Part shown: positions 32,153 through 44,555 of the stretch, in pieces | Layout: each line of letters starts with the position of its first letter | Position numbering within the stretch: position 1 is the first letter of the stretch | Source: Trichobilharzia regenti | Taxonomy: Eukaryota > Platyhelminthes > Trematoda > Strigeidida > Schistosomatidae | DNA: 64,000 bases | Direction of reading: 5' to 3' | Assembly (NCBI GenBank): GCA_944472135.2 | Contig: OX235270.1 | Span: forward strand, 137,469,632 to 137,533,631 | The notes under the pieces: model-generated | Database searches by the model: none | The model's input: the letters and a program-made list of their open reading frames with translations, nothing else | Told to the model about the DNA's origin: nothing | Translations under genes and position numbers: made by a program

Positions 32153-32603
32153 TACATCCTATGGATTATTCTATATATATGACGTCAATTGTTTTGCCGA
32201 TTGACATTTAACTATGATTGTAATCACAAATATTTTAACTGCATTTCATTATTATTATTTTATGCACTCACACCTATGATTCAATTCCATCACCGGATAT
32301 AATTTCTGAAAAACCATATATATATATGCATATATGATTGTACAGTTTGATAAATTCGTTGAGGAGTCTCTTCGTTGAATATTGTGTTCTTAGTGTTACA
32401 ATGGGAATTATTAAATTACTTAAGAGAAATAGCACTGTCAAACTTTGCTTTACATGAATTCTTCCGTCGACTGAAGACAGTAAAAGTACTCACAATATTA
32501 GTTTCTTAGTTTGCTTTCATTTGTGTAGCACATGATTGTACTGTGGCATTTAAGTGCTAGATGTTTTCAAAGAGTCAAGTGGATTATCGTTTGTCTTTTT
32601 CAG

Positions 32604-32626
32604 ATCTACTCTTTCCCCATGAACAC
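32604..32626 (+). CDS. Candidate 23-bp micro-exon (copy 2)
   Basis: Identical to 663-685, with the same splice signals and phase argument. Confidence 0.35.
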
Positions 32627-32981
32627 GTAAATGGGGATACATTGTTGCGGTTAATACGAATAGATTTCTTTTTCATTTTCACATAACTTTTTGAGTACAG
32701 TATTTTATAATGTTCTCAATAATTAAATGTATTAGCCCTACATCTTACTTTTCATATCAATTTAATAAGTTGCCATTTTATAATTTATTAGCTGATGAAT
32801 TTACTGATACTGTACTTGTGATAACTCTTATTTTTTTATTAAGATTACGTATGCTAAGCTGCTTAACATCATATTTAATTTATAATATAGAAAGTAAAAA
32901 CTGATTTTTACATATTTCGATTTGTTTCGACTTTGTGTACATATCGTATTTTTGCTTTTTGATCTTTTTTCGATTATTTAG

Positions 32982-33168
32982 ATCAGATCTGTTAATTTCA
33001 CCCTCTATTGTTATTGGCGTTAGTATTGGATTTCTTCTGCTCGCTGTTTTCATGATTATCTACACATATTCAAAATTAGCATATGGATTCCGCCAGAGAT
33101 CTAGTAAACTGTTTCATGAAACAAACTGCGTCTCATATGGTCCAAATATCCCACGTCAACTATTGCAT
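32982..33168 (+). CDS. Transmembrane exon of the host membrane protein (copy 2)
   Basis: Identical in sequence to 1041-1227. The SR3-like insertion lies upstream in the putative intron. If the duplication is real, this copy sits downstream of copy 1 on the same strand, so one transcript could in principle join exons of both copies. Confidence 0.6.
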
Positions 33169-34558
33169 GTAATGTAATCCTAGTGACATCTTTAATTGAA
33201 TGCTTTTGATTATAATTAAAATTTATATTTTGATAATTTGTTTTAACAAACTATGCCTTTTATAACACAATTTCTCCTTTAATGACACATAGTCTGTTGA
33301 TCGTAGGTTTTATTTCAGCAATAATCAAATCAAGGAGCGAAAATGCTGAGGTTGACTGGTATTTTTGTAGCAATGTGAACCATATTGATTACTTGTTATT
33401 AGTTGTATCGATATAAGAATAAAATTTGGACATTATTGTAAGGTGTGAATTAGTAGTTTTGTTTGATATAGCAAATAGTCCTACAGTATTGTTTATTTAC
33501 TGACGACGTTTCGAGCATAATTTATTGTGGGTAATAGTTAATGAATATTTAAATAGGGTGAGTGGTTTTGAATTCACGCCTAGCATGCTCATTAGGAGGA
33601 ATGACAAAACACCGATACCAAAGCTACGGAAAATATGATTACCAATGAAGTCAAAGCGTAAGAAATAATAGAACTGCATGAATTTAGTCCTACAATTATT
33701 TGAGACCCTTAATATGGGCAACAAACTTAGCTAGAAACGTTATCAGGAAGTAAATAATACTTTATCACTCCTTTATAGATAAAATTCATTTTGATAAAGT
33801 CTCGTAGTGTTATGTATTAGTATTTACTGATGACGTTTCGAGCACAATGTTTTGCTCACAATTATATCAAGTCACTCACTCAACTTTCCAACTTCACTTA
33901 CATAATCCCTCAAGTTCTATTCTCACATCAATACTTTATCACTGTGTGTTATATCAAATTATTTTATCATACAATTATATTGACTATCGGTTTGAACTGC
34001 ATAGAGATTGTTGTTAAGGTTTTTCAAGCTGCTTACACGGTGTCTGTGTACAAGAACTTTTATGGGGATTTCAAAATTATATAGTCTGTATCTCATTAGT
34101 GGAATATTGGTACAGGTTTTTAAATTATCGTAACTTCATTTTCGTGTGTTTTAATTTTATGCTCTTTTGTAGACCCTATTTTGATCCTATTGTTGTGCAA
34201 CTGCATTTTAATTCTAAAAGTTATTCATTGTTAACACAGTAGAATGTATTTCCTGAATAGAACTTATCTTAGCAAATGTGTTATTTTCGAAATGATTTGT
34301 TGAAGAGAAAAATTTATTCGGCAATGTCATCGGATGCTCGCAAACACAAAAAAAATCCCAGCTCACAGAACTTTTTATGGACTAAACTGCCTTTTATTTT
34401 ACAGAAACTAGGGAGTCATTCGGATTAAAATTTGTTTGTTTACATGATGTTCTATATATATATATATATAATATTCTGTTAAAATTTAATATTTCACCAC
34501 GTTTTGAAGCTAATGCACTACAGATTTTTGTATTTATCTTCATTTATTATCAAAACAG

Positions 34559-34828
34559 AGTTCGGAATTACCTCTTTCATCGGACTTGGAGTCTATTGAA
34601 CCTCCCAAGAAAGTTTTACTATCTAGTAGTCGACTGACGAAAGTCTTCCCCGAAAATACGAACAATGAAAGTCTCTCCCAAAATGTAAACAATGCATTAC
34701 TAATACCTTATAATAATTCCGAAAGTGAACGAATAGTTTTGATCAGTAATAAATTAAATAGTTCTCGTAAAGTAAATGCCAACTCTACCCCTGTTAAAGC
34801 CCGACCTGTTATACGAAAGAAGAGATAA
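34559..34828 (+). CDS. Terminal cytoplasmic-tail exon of the host membrane protein (copy 2)
   Basis: Identical to 2620-2889, including acceptor and stop. Absence of differences over 270 bp agrees with a very young duplication. Confidence 0.6.
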   Translation, partial: SSELPLSSDLESIEPPKKVLLSSSRLTKVFPENTNNESLSQNVNNALLIPYNNSESERIVLISNKLNSSRKVNANSTPVKARPVIRKKR

Positions 34829-35653
34829 AACACATCGTTCTGAATTTTTTGAATTTCTATTCAAATTTTTTCACTTATTACTTTATGTTCAATAATTTCG
34901 GTTGACATCACACACTTTATTGAATTTTTGTAGAAATTCACAATTCCACAATATATAAGAATCGTGTATCATATATATATATATATATATATATATGAAG
35001 AGTCTTTTTGGTTTAATGCCGATTATTTCACCATCTTGTTAATAGGATGAACTCTGCCTTGACGTGGAAACTTGTCATAATGAGTTGATTCGATGCAATT
35101 GTTAATGAAGTCCAATGCAGCCTTTGTTTCATTGAGCTTAGCGTTCGTTATACTTCATGTACTAATTGAGAATCTTCAACACTTTAGGCGGCTCACAATA
35201 TTTTAACTGGTCAGAAATGGCCGTAAAAATTCTTCAAGAGAATAGCTCCAGAACAAAGAATATTCTTTTCAATAACTTTATCATTAGGTTGTACAGTTAG
35301 ACATACATAATATTGAATGAATTAGTGTTCCTAATTTTTCTGACATTCAATGTGTTGTTATGTTGATGCTATCGAACTGTAATCCATTGCTATTACTATT
35401 GATTTGATGTTATTTAAATAAGATTAATGTCGTTAATAACAATCATTCATCCACTGTTAAGTATTTATGTAACTGTAGGAGATGATGATAAAGTTATCGG
35501 AAAGAATATTCTTTGTTCAGTAATCATTACTTTTTAAATGTTCTTTTTGATGATGTTGAAGTTAATTAACTGATAGTTATGATTCGTTCATCGAAATGTT
35601 GTACAGGCTAGATCTCCCAGTTCACCTGAATACCGTTAAAGTGTTATTGTTAT

Positions 35654-37997
35654 GTACTAGTTTTCCCCGTCGCCAAATTGTTATGTACTCGTCGCTAAAT
35701 TATTGTTATAGACTGGTCGAGAAACTAATAGTCCTGACGCGAGAAGGCGGAAATCAGAAGACCACTAGGTTTGCGATGATACTTCTATTGTCCAAACACA
35801 AGGAGACGAAAATAAATGGTCTCACACCAAAGTGGTAAGTAAGTAAAGTAAAGTCACAAGATTGTGAATGCGAAATATATATGAATGTTCCAGACAAAGC
35901 GTGGGAATAAATCATTAGACAGTCTTAACATGAATGGCTAATTATAATGGAGTGTCGATCCAAATATACATAGCGAATATAGCAGACATGTCAACAACCA
36001 CACATATAATATGGATATATGTCACCAAGCAACGGACTGTCAACAAACACTCATATTATATATAATATAATATAAGGAGAATATACATTGTTAAAGGAAA
36101 CAAGTTCATACCAGTGAAATGGTCATAGACTAAGAGAGCAAACAGAAAGAGAGACCAACATACACACACACATAAATATATATATGTGGATACATATCAC
36201 CTCCCGTTTTGAGAAGATGGATGATTAGTAGGATGTTTACCTGGGGGTTTATCTGGAACCTTTGAGCTTGTTGTTGACGTCTGTCGTTTCGTCTGCCTGT
36301 TGGGTTTGCGGCTTCGGCTTCGTCCGGAATTGTCTAACATTTTATGCTTCTTGACTGCATTGCGTAGAGAATGTAGTGGGACATCAGCCAGATGCAAACG
36401 ATCGAACCAATCAAGTCCCAAAAGATTTAAATCACTCTTGGTGACGTAGCAAATTCCTGTGAATTTGGTATTGCGGAAGGAAACGGAAAATTTGAGTTCA
36501 CCAATAAGTTTGAGCCGCCCACCACAGGCGCTGACTAGAGACTGGGAAGTATTGGTGATAGGTGGTCTGCCAATATAATTCCAAAGTTTCTCTGACATAA
36601 CAGTAATATCAGAGGCGGTATCTAGCTGCAGACGTGTATCATGACCATTCATCTGAAGATCAAGATATTTCCGCATAGCTGGTGTTGCGACTAGACTCAA
36701 TGATCCTTTTGGAGATTTAGGACCAACAGTTTGTCGAGCTTTTGCTGGATTATGATATTTGGGTTTGCGTGGCTGACAAAAACCATTTTTATGACCGACG
36801 ATGTTGCACTTGCTGCAACGATGATTTTTGTACGGACAAGACTTTACAAAGTGCCACAGTGCCAGCATGGTGATGGAGGGGTCTTCTTTGTCGTATTTTG
36901 TGAAGTTGGACGAGTATCTGTAGATTTCCGCGGAACATTAGAAGAAGGTGGGTCAGGAGTGGATGATGAGAGATTTTTGCTCTTGCGTAATGCACGAATA
37001 TCAGAGCTTCTGGAAGGTGTTGATTCGACCAGGTGTGTGTCTTTCTGCAGATTAATCAGCCGTTGATATTCATCAGCTATGTCATGTAATGTTAACTTAG
37101 GATTTTCTTCTAGCTGATTGAGCAGTCGAGTTCGGATATCTGTGAAACGAGGAGATTGAAGACTGCATATGAGGATCAAGGCTTTGAATTGATCATCTGT
37201 TAAGGACCTGAGTCGAAATCTCTCACATTCTCGGTTGACTGTGCCAACATGAGTAAGAAAATCATCATTTTCATTCATTGTCAGCTTGAGGCAACGATAA
37301 CGTATGCTGAATAATTAGGAGTGGTCTCCAAAATGTTCACGCAGCAGCTTTATTGTATCATCGAAACACTTGTCACGTGGTTTCTGGGGTAAAATTAGGT
37401 TGCAGTACCGTTCATATTCTGCCGGACCCAATTTACGTAACAACACTGGCACCTTCCAGGCATCGTCTTGTGAGGCGAGATCAACAGTGAATAAATCCTC
37501 ATAACGTTGATACCATGTGTCAAAGGTGACATTAGCCTCTGGGTCATAATTGAACTGTGAAATACTGTTCACAATGCCGTCGACAGATGGTAGCATGGTA
37601 TGATTGGGATTGCTTGAAGGTGAAGCTGGACCAGTCTGTTGGTTGACGAACATTTCCATTAATTTCAATTGTTGTTCAAACAATAATTCCAATTTAGAAT
37701 AATCCATAGTAAATTGTTATGTTGCTGCTGCTGAGTGGTTAATAGTAGTTTTCCCCGTCGCCAAATTGTTATGTACTCGTCGCTAAATTATTGTTATAGA
37801 CTGGTCGAGAAACTAATAGTCCTGACGCGAGAAGGCGGAAATCAGAAGACCACTAGGTTTGCGATGATACTTCTATTGTCCAAACACAAGGAGACGAAAA
37901 TAAATGGTCTCACACCAAAGTGGTAAGTAAGTAAAGTAAAGTCACAAGATTGTGAATGCGAAATATATATGAATGTTCCAGACAAAGCGTGGGCGCA
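35654..37997 (-). mobile_element. Non-autonomous Gag-protease LTR element (copy 2)
   Basis: Same place, LTRs and GTTAT flanks (35649-35653 and 37998-38002) as 3715-6072. It differs from copy 1 at 30 or more substitutions and several indels, including a 15-bp deletion (aligned near 4745) and a 5-bp deletion in the zinc knuckle. The rest of the unit is nearly identical. LTRs are about 35658-35911 and 37746-37994 and match each other better than those of copy 1. Confidence 0.75.
36197..37707 (-). pseudogene. Gag-protease polyprotein (copy 2, stop and frame break)
   Basis: The ATG is at 37707. A TAA directly after REHFGDHS (37312-37314) interrupts Gag; copy 1 reads Ser there. The base missing in copy 1 near 5247 is present here, so Gag continues through LICSLQSPRFTDIRTRLLNQLEE to CWHCG. 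The frame then changes at the zinc knuckle and the protease (LQLDTASDITV, LLGLDWF) follows to 36197. The two copies thus carry different lesions. Confidence 0.75.
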
Positions 37998-38756
37998 GTT
38001 ATCAATTCATGTTATGGTTGTAGTTGATATCTCTCCTCTCGTTTTATGTAGTGAAGCTTCAGAACACCTTGAAATGTTCAACATAAGATTGAAATAAATT
38101 GCATTAAGTATATATGAAATAGCACTGCAGTGTATGGAGAACAGTAACCACTATCATATTTCACATTCGTAAATTCTGACCAATTTTTATTGGTCAGGTT
38201 AACAGTGTAACTAAAGAAGGGTTAGTTTAGTTTACTTAAACGATTATCAACTAGTTGGGCATAATCAACAAGGGGCCGTATTTGCAATAATTTCCACCGT
38301 TGTTGAAAGAGAAAAGGAAATCAATAATGATCAATATATTTCTCAAAGAATAATCACTTAAGTTGTTTCAAAATATTTCTGATTTTGTTTAAATTCATAA
38401 ATCTAACTAAATTAGTATAATGGAAAATTACCGAAGTCCCCAAATTCAGATGAAATTGTATCCACAAAAATGTTGCGTTGTATTCTGCCAGACTGAAATA
38501 CGCTGATCTAGTGGAAAAAACTGTAGTAAATTTCCAACGTAACATTATAATGGATCGGCAACAGTTAGAAGAGAAATTTCTCTAACTTAATGATAGTAAA
38601 TTGCCCTTTTTAAGTACATAGCAGCATATCTAACGTTGTTTGATCTGTACATTACAAATACTATTTAGAAGACAGAAACTACAATGAAATTTAGTGGAAT
38701 ATAGACATGGTTCAATTTTAACATTTTCAAAACGATTATTGAGTTATTTAATGTGT

Positions 38757-38787
<31 letters not shown>

Positions 38788-39551
38788 ACACACCAAGAGA
38801 TAATGCCCAACGGAATAAGTTATTTTGTCGATCATGTCTAAAAATTGATCGTATTAGAATCAAAGTTCTCTATAATTTTCGGTTAGATATGATGAAAATT
38901 CTACTTGGTTCATCCACTTGGGAAATCTCCAACTACTCAAGAAGAATAATTTGGCTAGACAGAAGTTGAAGCGGTTTTCAAACTGTCACAATAGCAGTCG
39001 TGTGTTCAAGCCATCATAGTCTGGTTGATGAACCCCGTCGGTTGGCTTAAGCAGTTCTCGTGTAATATAATCAGTTAGTTATACATATTTCAGATTTACT
39101 AGTGTAAGTTGGCCTCGAAAATTTTCTTTATGATAAGTGAATTTAAAGACTACGTAGTATATGCTTGAAATTTGTCTTTATCCATCAGATTATTCATTTG
39201 TCACATACACACAGAATATACAGCTCAATACTTTTTTAAGTTAAAGATTCCTGATTTGCTTAAAAATTTAAGGTTCGTTTTTTTTGTTCGTTTTACAACC
39301 AGTCTCATTTCAGGCAGTTTGTAATAGTAATGACAATAACAATACCAATGACTGCATTTCTAACAATATTTTTGATACGGTATATAGCCGATAACCTGTA
39401 AATCTCAATAATTTCGTCCTTTGTAGGGAATTCGGTATTTTCTACCTTACCGAAGTTTGTAATCTAATAATTTTTCCTACAAGAAAGTGCATCAGTTTAT
39501 TTTTTGTTGCATGAATAATAAATGAATCTTCCAAAATGATAGTTTAGAGAC

Positions 39552-39902
39552 TGAGGGTGTTGACGTTCACGGATAGTATGATGTATACTAACGCAAGGTC
39601 TCATACTAACAACTTCTATAGTATTCTTTCCGCGTAGACCAAAGACAAAGCAAGACACCAAATTGATCGTCCAAAATACGAAGCCTATTTCGGGACCGAA
39701 ATCGTAGTTTGTGAGGATAATTGTTTAACTAGATAAAGATTTTGTACGATCACCCGGACATAAGACGACGCTGAGCCAAATATTGTGGATGCTTGACCGC
39801 AAGCCTTTAGCTAAGCAAGTCGACTTAAGTAGTGAAGTTCAGCATCCAATGCAGAGTGATGAATGCTGTGGCTAATAATCTGGGGAATTATCTACCGCTA
39901 CA
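39552..39902 (-). repeat. Solo Gypsy-2-family LTR (copy 2)
   Basis: Identical, as far as read, to 7629-7979. Confidence 0.8.
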
Positions 39903-40569
39903 GTAGTAATAGATCATTTGGAGGTAAATACTACTGTCAAAACTGTTTATTTTGTCATTTTTATCACTCTAGTAACACTAGTTAATTGTAATTTTTGTAT
40001 AAGCCAAGATGACAAACATAAATTATGTCATTATTGATATAAGTATAAAACTTTTGGTCACTGTAGTAGATTGTATTTTGATAAATCACACAGTGTTATA
40101 CAGTAATATTATCTGATGACGTTTCGATCACAAACTATTTCTCATAATCATATCAAGTCACTCACACAACTTTTTACTTCATTTATATACATGACTCAAC
40201 TACAATACTGGTGACGCTTCAGTAACATATTTTTGTGCTTCATTAGAATCATCATTCAAATTATCAAAATTAAGTGAGGAAGTACAACAAGAAATACGTC
40301 AATGTGTCATACCTATATGTTAGGAAGAGGCAAAACACATGCAATTATCATGTCTCAGTCAAGTTATTAGCGTGTCGTTGACATGCATTTGTTTCTGCTT
40401 TCTGATTGGACGCTTGCACAATTCCAAACTCAACCGGATTAGTTGATTTCCAATCTACCTTATTTTTGTATAAATACAGTCACTTTTGTTATAAACAAAT
40501 GATTCTGGTTTTACCGCTGCTGATTATCGCGTGTTCTGCTTTACCAGTTAAGTGGGCACTGGTCAATAG

Positions 40570-42321
40570 TTAAGCAGTTACCTCGAGACAGAGATCCAGC
40601 ATCATAACACTATACTCAAACAGAAAAGACATAATTGCCAACTTAGCACTGAAGAGCAAAATGCATTGAAGAAACTAAAGAATAGAAAAGATATGGTTAT
40701 TCTATCGGCTGATAAAGGAAGAACAACAATAATCCTGGGCACAGAAGACTACATAAAGAAAGAAGAGGATTTACTCAAAGATAATAATGTATATCAATAG
40801 CTGACAAAAAACCCTATACAAACATTCGATAACGAAATCAGAACAACGTTAAATAAATTAACGAAATCAGGACAAATTGCAGAACAAGATCAATGGCGAA
40901 TGAGATCCAACGGACCTATTTTACCTCGATTCTATGGTAGACCAAAACTACACAAACCAAACATCCCCTTACGACCAATCTTTTCGCATCCGGGAACACC
41001 AACATATAATCTATCTAAAGAACTTTTCAGGAAGTTAAATTACCTAGCAGAATCATGCGACTATTCTACGAATTCGTCAGTCCAATTTTTAGAGAAAATC
41101 CAAAACATTCAGGTAGAAGACAATGAAATAATGGTTTCCTTTGATGTCACAGCAATATATACTTCAATTAGTCCAAAACTAGCAACAGAAACTGTGCAAC
41201 AATTACTCTACAGTGATGAAAACATAAAAACTCAATGCTCAACTTGGATAGAACTCATAAAATCATGCCTTACAACATAGTTCCAATTCAATACTCAAAT
41301 ATATGAACAAATAAAAGGAACACCAATTGGATCGCCCATATCAGGATTAATAGCTGAAGCCGTTATGCAAAGATTAGAATTAATAGCTCTACCCATAATT
41401 AAACCAAAAATCTGGATACGTTGCGTTGATGATACATTTGTAATAATTAAGAGAAATTATTTAGAATTTACCCATAAATTAATAAACAACATATTTGAAG
41501 ATATCAAATTCACATGAGAAGAAGAATTAGATAACAAAATCCCATTTTTAGATGTCTTAATCAGGAGATCCAACACAGGAAATTTAGAAACACAAGTATA
41601 TAGAAAATTAACGCACACAGATCAAATACTCGACTATTCTAGCAATAATCCAATTACTCACAAAAGAAACTGTGCACAGACATTGTTTAGAAGAGTCCAA
41701 ACACATTGTAGCACACCAGAGTTGAAAAGAATGGAAGAAAAATACTTACAAACGGTCTTCAAGAAGAATGGTTATCCAAAAAATTTCATCAAAAAGTGTT
41801 TAAAGTCGAATCAAAGCACCAACAAAGAACCATCACCAAAGACCGAAAAGAAATTCATCCTACCATACATCAGAAATATCTCTGAAATAACTGCTAGGTT
41901 AATGAAACCGTTTGATATAGGTGTAGCACACAAATCAGCCGAATCGCTTAATTCGATCTTATGCAAACCAAAAGATCCGATAGAAAAAGGAGATAAAATT
42001 AACACCATTTACAAAATAAATTGTATGAACTGTAATAAGCATTACATCGGCCAAAGTGGGCGTCCCCTTCGAATAGGAATCCAAGAACATAAGTCAGCCG
42101 TGAAAAGACACGATATAAATTCTTTAGTATCAATGCATACAGACAATTATGGACATCAATTTGATTGGGATAATGTCAAAATCCTAAACAGAGGAAACAC
42201 CAAATGTGCCAGGGAATTCCTAGAAGCCTGGTACTCAAACGAAAATGCAATTAATAAACACGTTATTATAGATGAAATATATCAACTAATAAAAATTAAA
42301 TCAGGTGACCAGAAAGCTTAA
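40570..42321 (+). pseudogene. Penelope-like element RT/GIY-YIG (copy 2, three stops)
   Basis: Same frame and same three stops as 8647-10398. No differences were seen in the coding part. Confidence 0.9.
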
Positions 42322-42435
42322 AATCCCAATCAATAGAAAACGGTCAATACATATGTAAAGATGGTTGTTCACCAGGAGACGTAATTGTATCATCATTCAT
42401 GGAGGTTTTAAGTCATTTGACTTTATGCTAAATAC

Positions 42436-42448
42436 TGCGCTGAAGATG
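42436..42448 (+). ncRNA. 5' part of the split PLE hammerhead-like motif (copy 2)
   Basis: Identical to 10513-10525. The other half is 48022-48054. Confidence 0.6.
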
Positions 42449-43068
42449 TGTTGAGTACGTAACAATGCGATTGTACACTTTTTGGTTACTTGTATAAATT
42501 CGAGATATTGTACATAATTTTTGTTTAAAACGCTTCTTGTTGAAATATACATAACTTCCGTGTACAATTGAAAAATACACTCTGCTGTTGGAGACTTCGT
42601 CTTCTCCCTGGTCACTTCTGCTTACTTGCTCCACTCACACCGTGTTGTATACTTCGGATTTATTGTAGGAGCCTACTACTCTCAACCGAAGACATTTCTA
42701 CAACCGGAACACAGCAGCTACAGCAGACGCAGTCCAAACAATTAACGTGCCCGTGGATTATATAATTAATTTGTAGCCGAGGACTTAGACTTTATCTACA
42801 AGTAATCCTTTTTGTTGCTATAACTCGTCACTGTATTTTTGGTAATATATTGTGATTTAACACTCCACTGACTTGGATTATTACTTTTATACTTGGAATG
42901 TTAGTGAACTCTAATATTAGTCCCCTACAAATTAATTGGTGAGCCCGATAAGAACACGGATTATTTTGGCATATTCATATTCTTATTTTTGCTATTTTTA
43001 TATTCATTGTGATTTTGTGTGTGGTTTATATTTGTATCCTAATTTGCACCAATAACCTCATATTTATA

Positions 43069-43956
43069 ATGTCATCACCTCAGTCCGGTACATCAAACGA
43101 GCAGACAACTAATAGCGAGACAAATGCCACAATAAATGCCATCACTGATTTTCGTTTACCCCAATACGGTTTCGCAGAACCAAGGATTTGGTTTGCGGTA
43201 ATTGAACCGTTGCTAGAAGCACGGGGCATTAAGTCCCAAATAGCCAAATATGGTATGGTGCTGGCAGAACTCCCTCCGTCAGTATTGACAGAAATCAGCG
43301 ATTTCATCGAAGATCCTCCGACGGAACATCAATTTGATAAACTTAAAGCCCTCCTCATACAACGTACCAGTTTGTCGGATGAGAAAAGAATCCAACAATT
43401 GCTCACAGGCTGTGAACTAGGCCCACGTAAACCATCCCAGCTGCTCAGGCACATGCGCCAGTTAATCGGAAATCATAAAGTAGACGAGGTAGTGCTGAAA
43501 CAGATGTGGTTGCAACGTTTACCTAGAAATGTCCAGCAAATTTTAATCATCTCAGGAAAGTCGTATGACTTAGACCAACTAAGTGACATGGCAGATAGTA
43601 TTTTGGATGTTTTATCCGATAACACCATAAGTCACGTAGCATCTGATAGTGCCACACCGTGTCATTCCACACCCACGGCAGACACACCGATACTCGCCGC
43701 CATTGCAGACTTAGCGGCAAGGATTGACAAGTTGGAAACTAATAAGTCTGATCGACAAGTCCGGAGACGGAGTTCACAAAGAAGGTCACCATCACGACGA
43801 CGATCCTTCTCACGACAGCGTTCTTACACGTCTTCTCGGGATAGCAATATATGCTGGTATCACTGGAAGTTTGGACGTCATGCCCTGAAATGTGTAAAAC
43901 CGTGCAGCTTTAGCGAAGCCAACCAGGCTCAGGGAAACGCCTCAGCCAGACAGTGA
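43069..43956 (+). CDS. Gag of Gypsy-1 (copy 2)
   Basis: As 11146-12033, with Asn for His in the LIGxHK segment. The finger and the TGATG overlap with the protease frame are kept. Confidence 0.92.
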   Translation: MSSPQSGTSNEQTTNSETNATINAITDFRLPQYGFAEPRIWFAVIEPLLEARGIKSQIAKYGMVLAELPPSVLTEISDFIEDPPTEHQFDKLKALLIQRTSLSDEKRIQQLLTGCELGPRKPSQLLRHMRQLIGNHKVDEVVLKQMWLQRLPRNVQQILIISGKSYDLDQLSDMADSILDVLSDNTISHVASDSATPCHSTPTADTPILAAIADLAARIDKLETNKSDRQVRRRSSQRRSPSRRRSFSRQRSYTSSRDSNICWYHWKFGRHALKCVKPCSFSEANQAQGNASARQ

Positions 43957-44555
43957 TGGCGACAGCTGTTACTGGCAAGCAAACAAGTCGCCTCTTCTAT
44001 GTGAAGGATAAAACTTCAGACACTTTATTCCTGGTAGACACGGGAGCAGAAGTTAGCGTAATCCCTCCTTCACTATCCAGGCGATCTACACGGACACCCG
44101 GAAAACTGTCTCTCCGGGCAGCTAACCACACAAGCATACAGACGTATGGAGAGCAATCCCTCATACTGGATCTAGGTTTACGTCGGCGTTTCACATGGAT
44201 TTTCATAGTAGCCGACGTCAGTCACGCCATCCTCGGAGCAGATTTCTTGAGTAATTTCAACCTGTTAGTTGACGTCAACAATAAAAAACTGATTGATAAC
44301 AACACCCATCTAAAGATCCATGGAATTATCTCCAGCTATTCTGTCTATAATATCAGTATTGAAAGACCAGCAGATTGCCCTTTTTCCTCCCTACTTCACC
44401 GTTTCCCTAAAATTCTTAAGCCGTCGTACAACATCGAGGACGTCCCTCACACAGTTACTCACAAGATAGTTACTACGGGTCAACCAGTTCGTGCTCGTCC
44501 CGTAGATTACCCCCGGACAAATTGGCAGCAGCCAAGGCAGAATTTGAACACATGA
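43956..44555 (+). CDS. Protease region of Gypsy-1 pol (copy 2)
   Basis: As 12033-12632, with one Val to Leu change (SLILDLG). The same frame break before RT at the CCC run near 44501 is present. Confidence 0.88.
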   Translation: MATAVTGKQTSRLFYVKDKTSDTLFLVDTGAEVSVIPPSLSRRSTRTPGKLSLRAANHTSIQTYGEQSLILDLGLRRRFTWIFIVADVSHAILGADFLSNFNLLVDVNNKKLIDNNTHLKIHGIISSYSVYNISIERPADCPFSSLLHRFPKILKPSYNIEDVPHTVTHKIVTTGQPVRARPVDYPRTNWQQPRQNLNT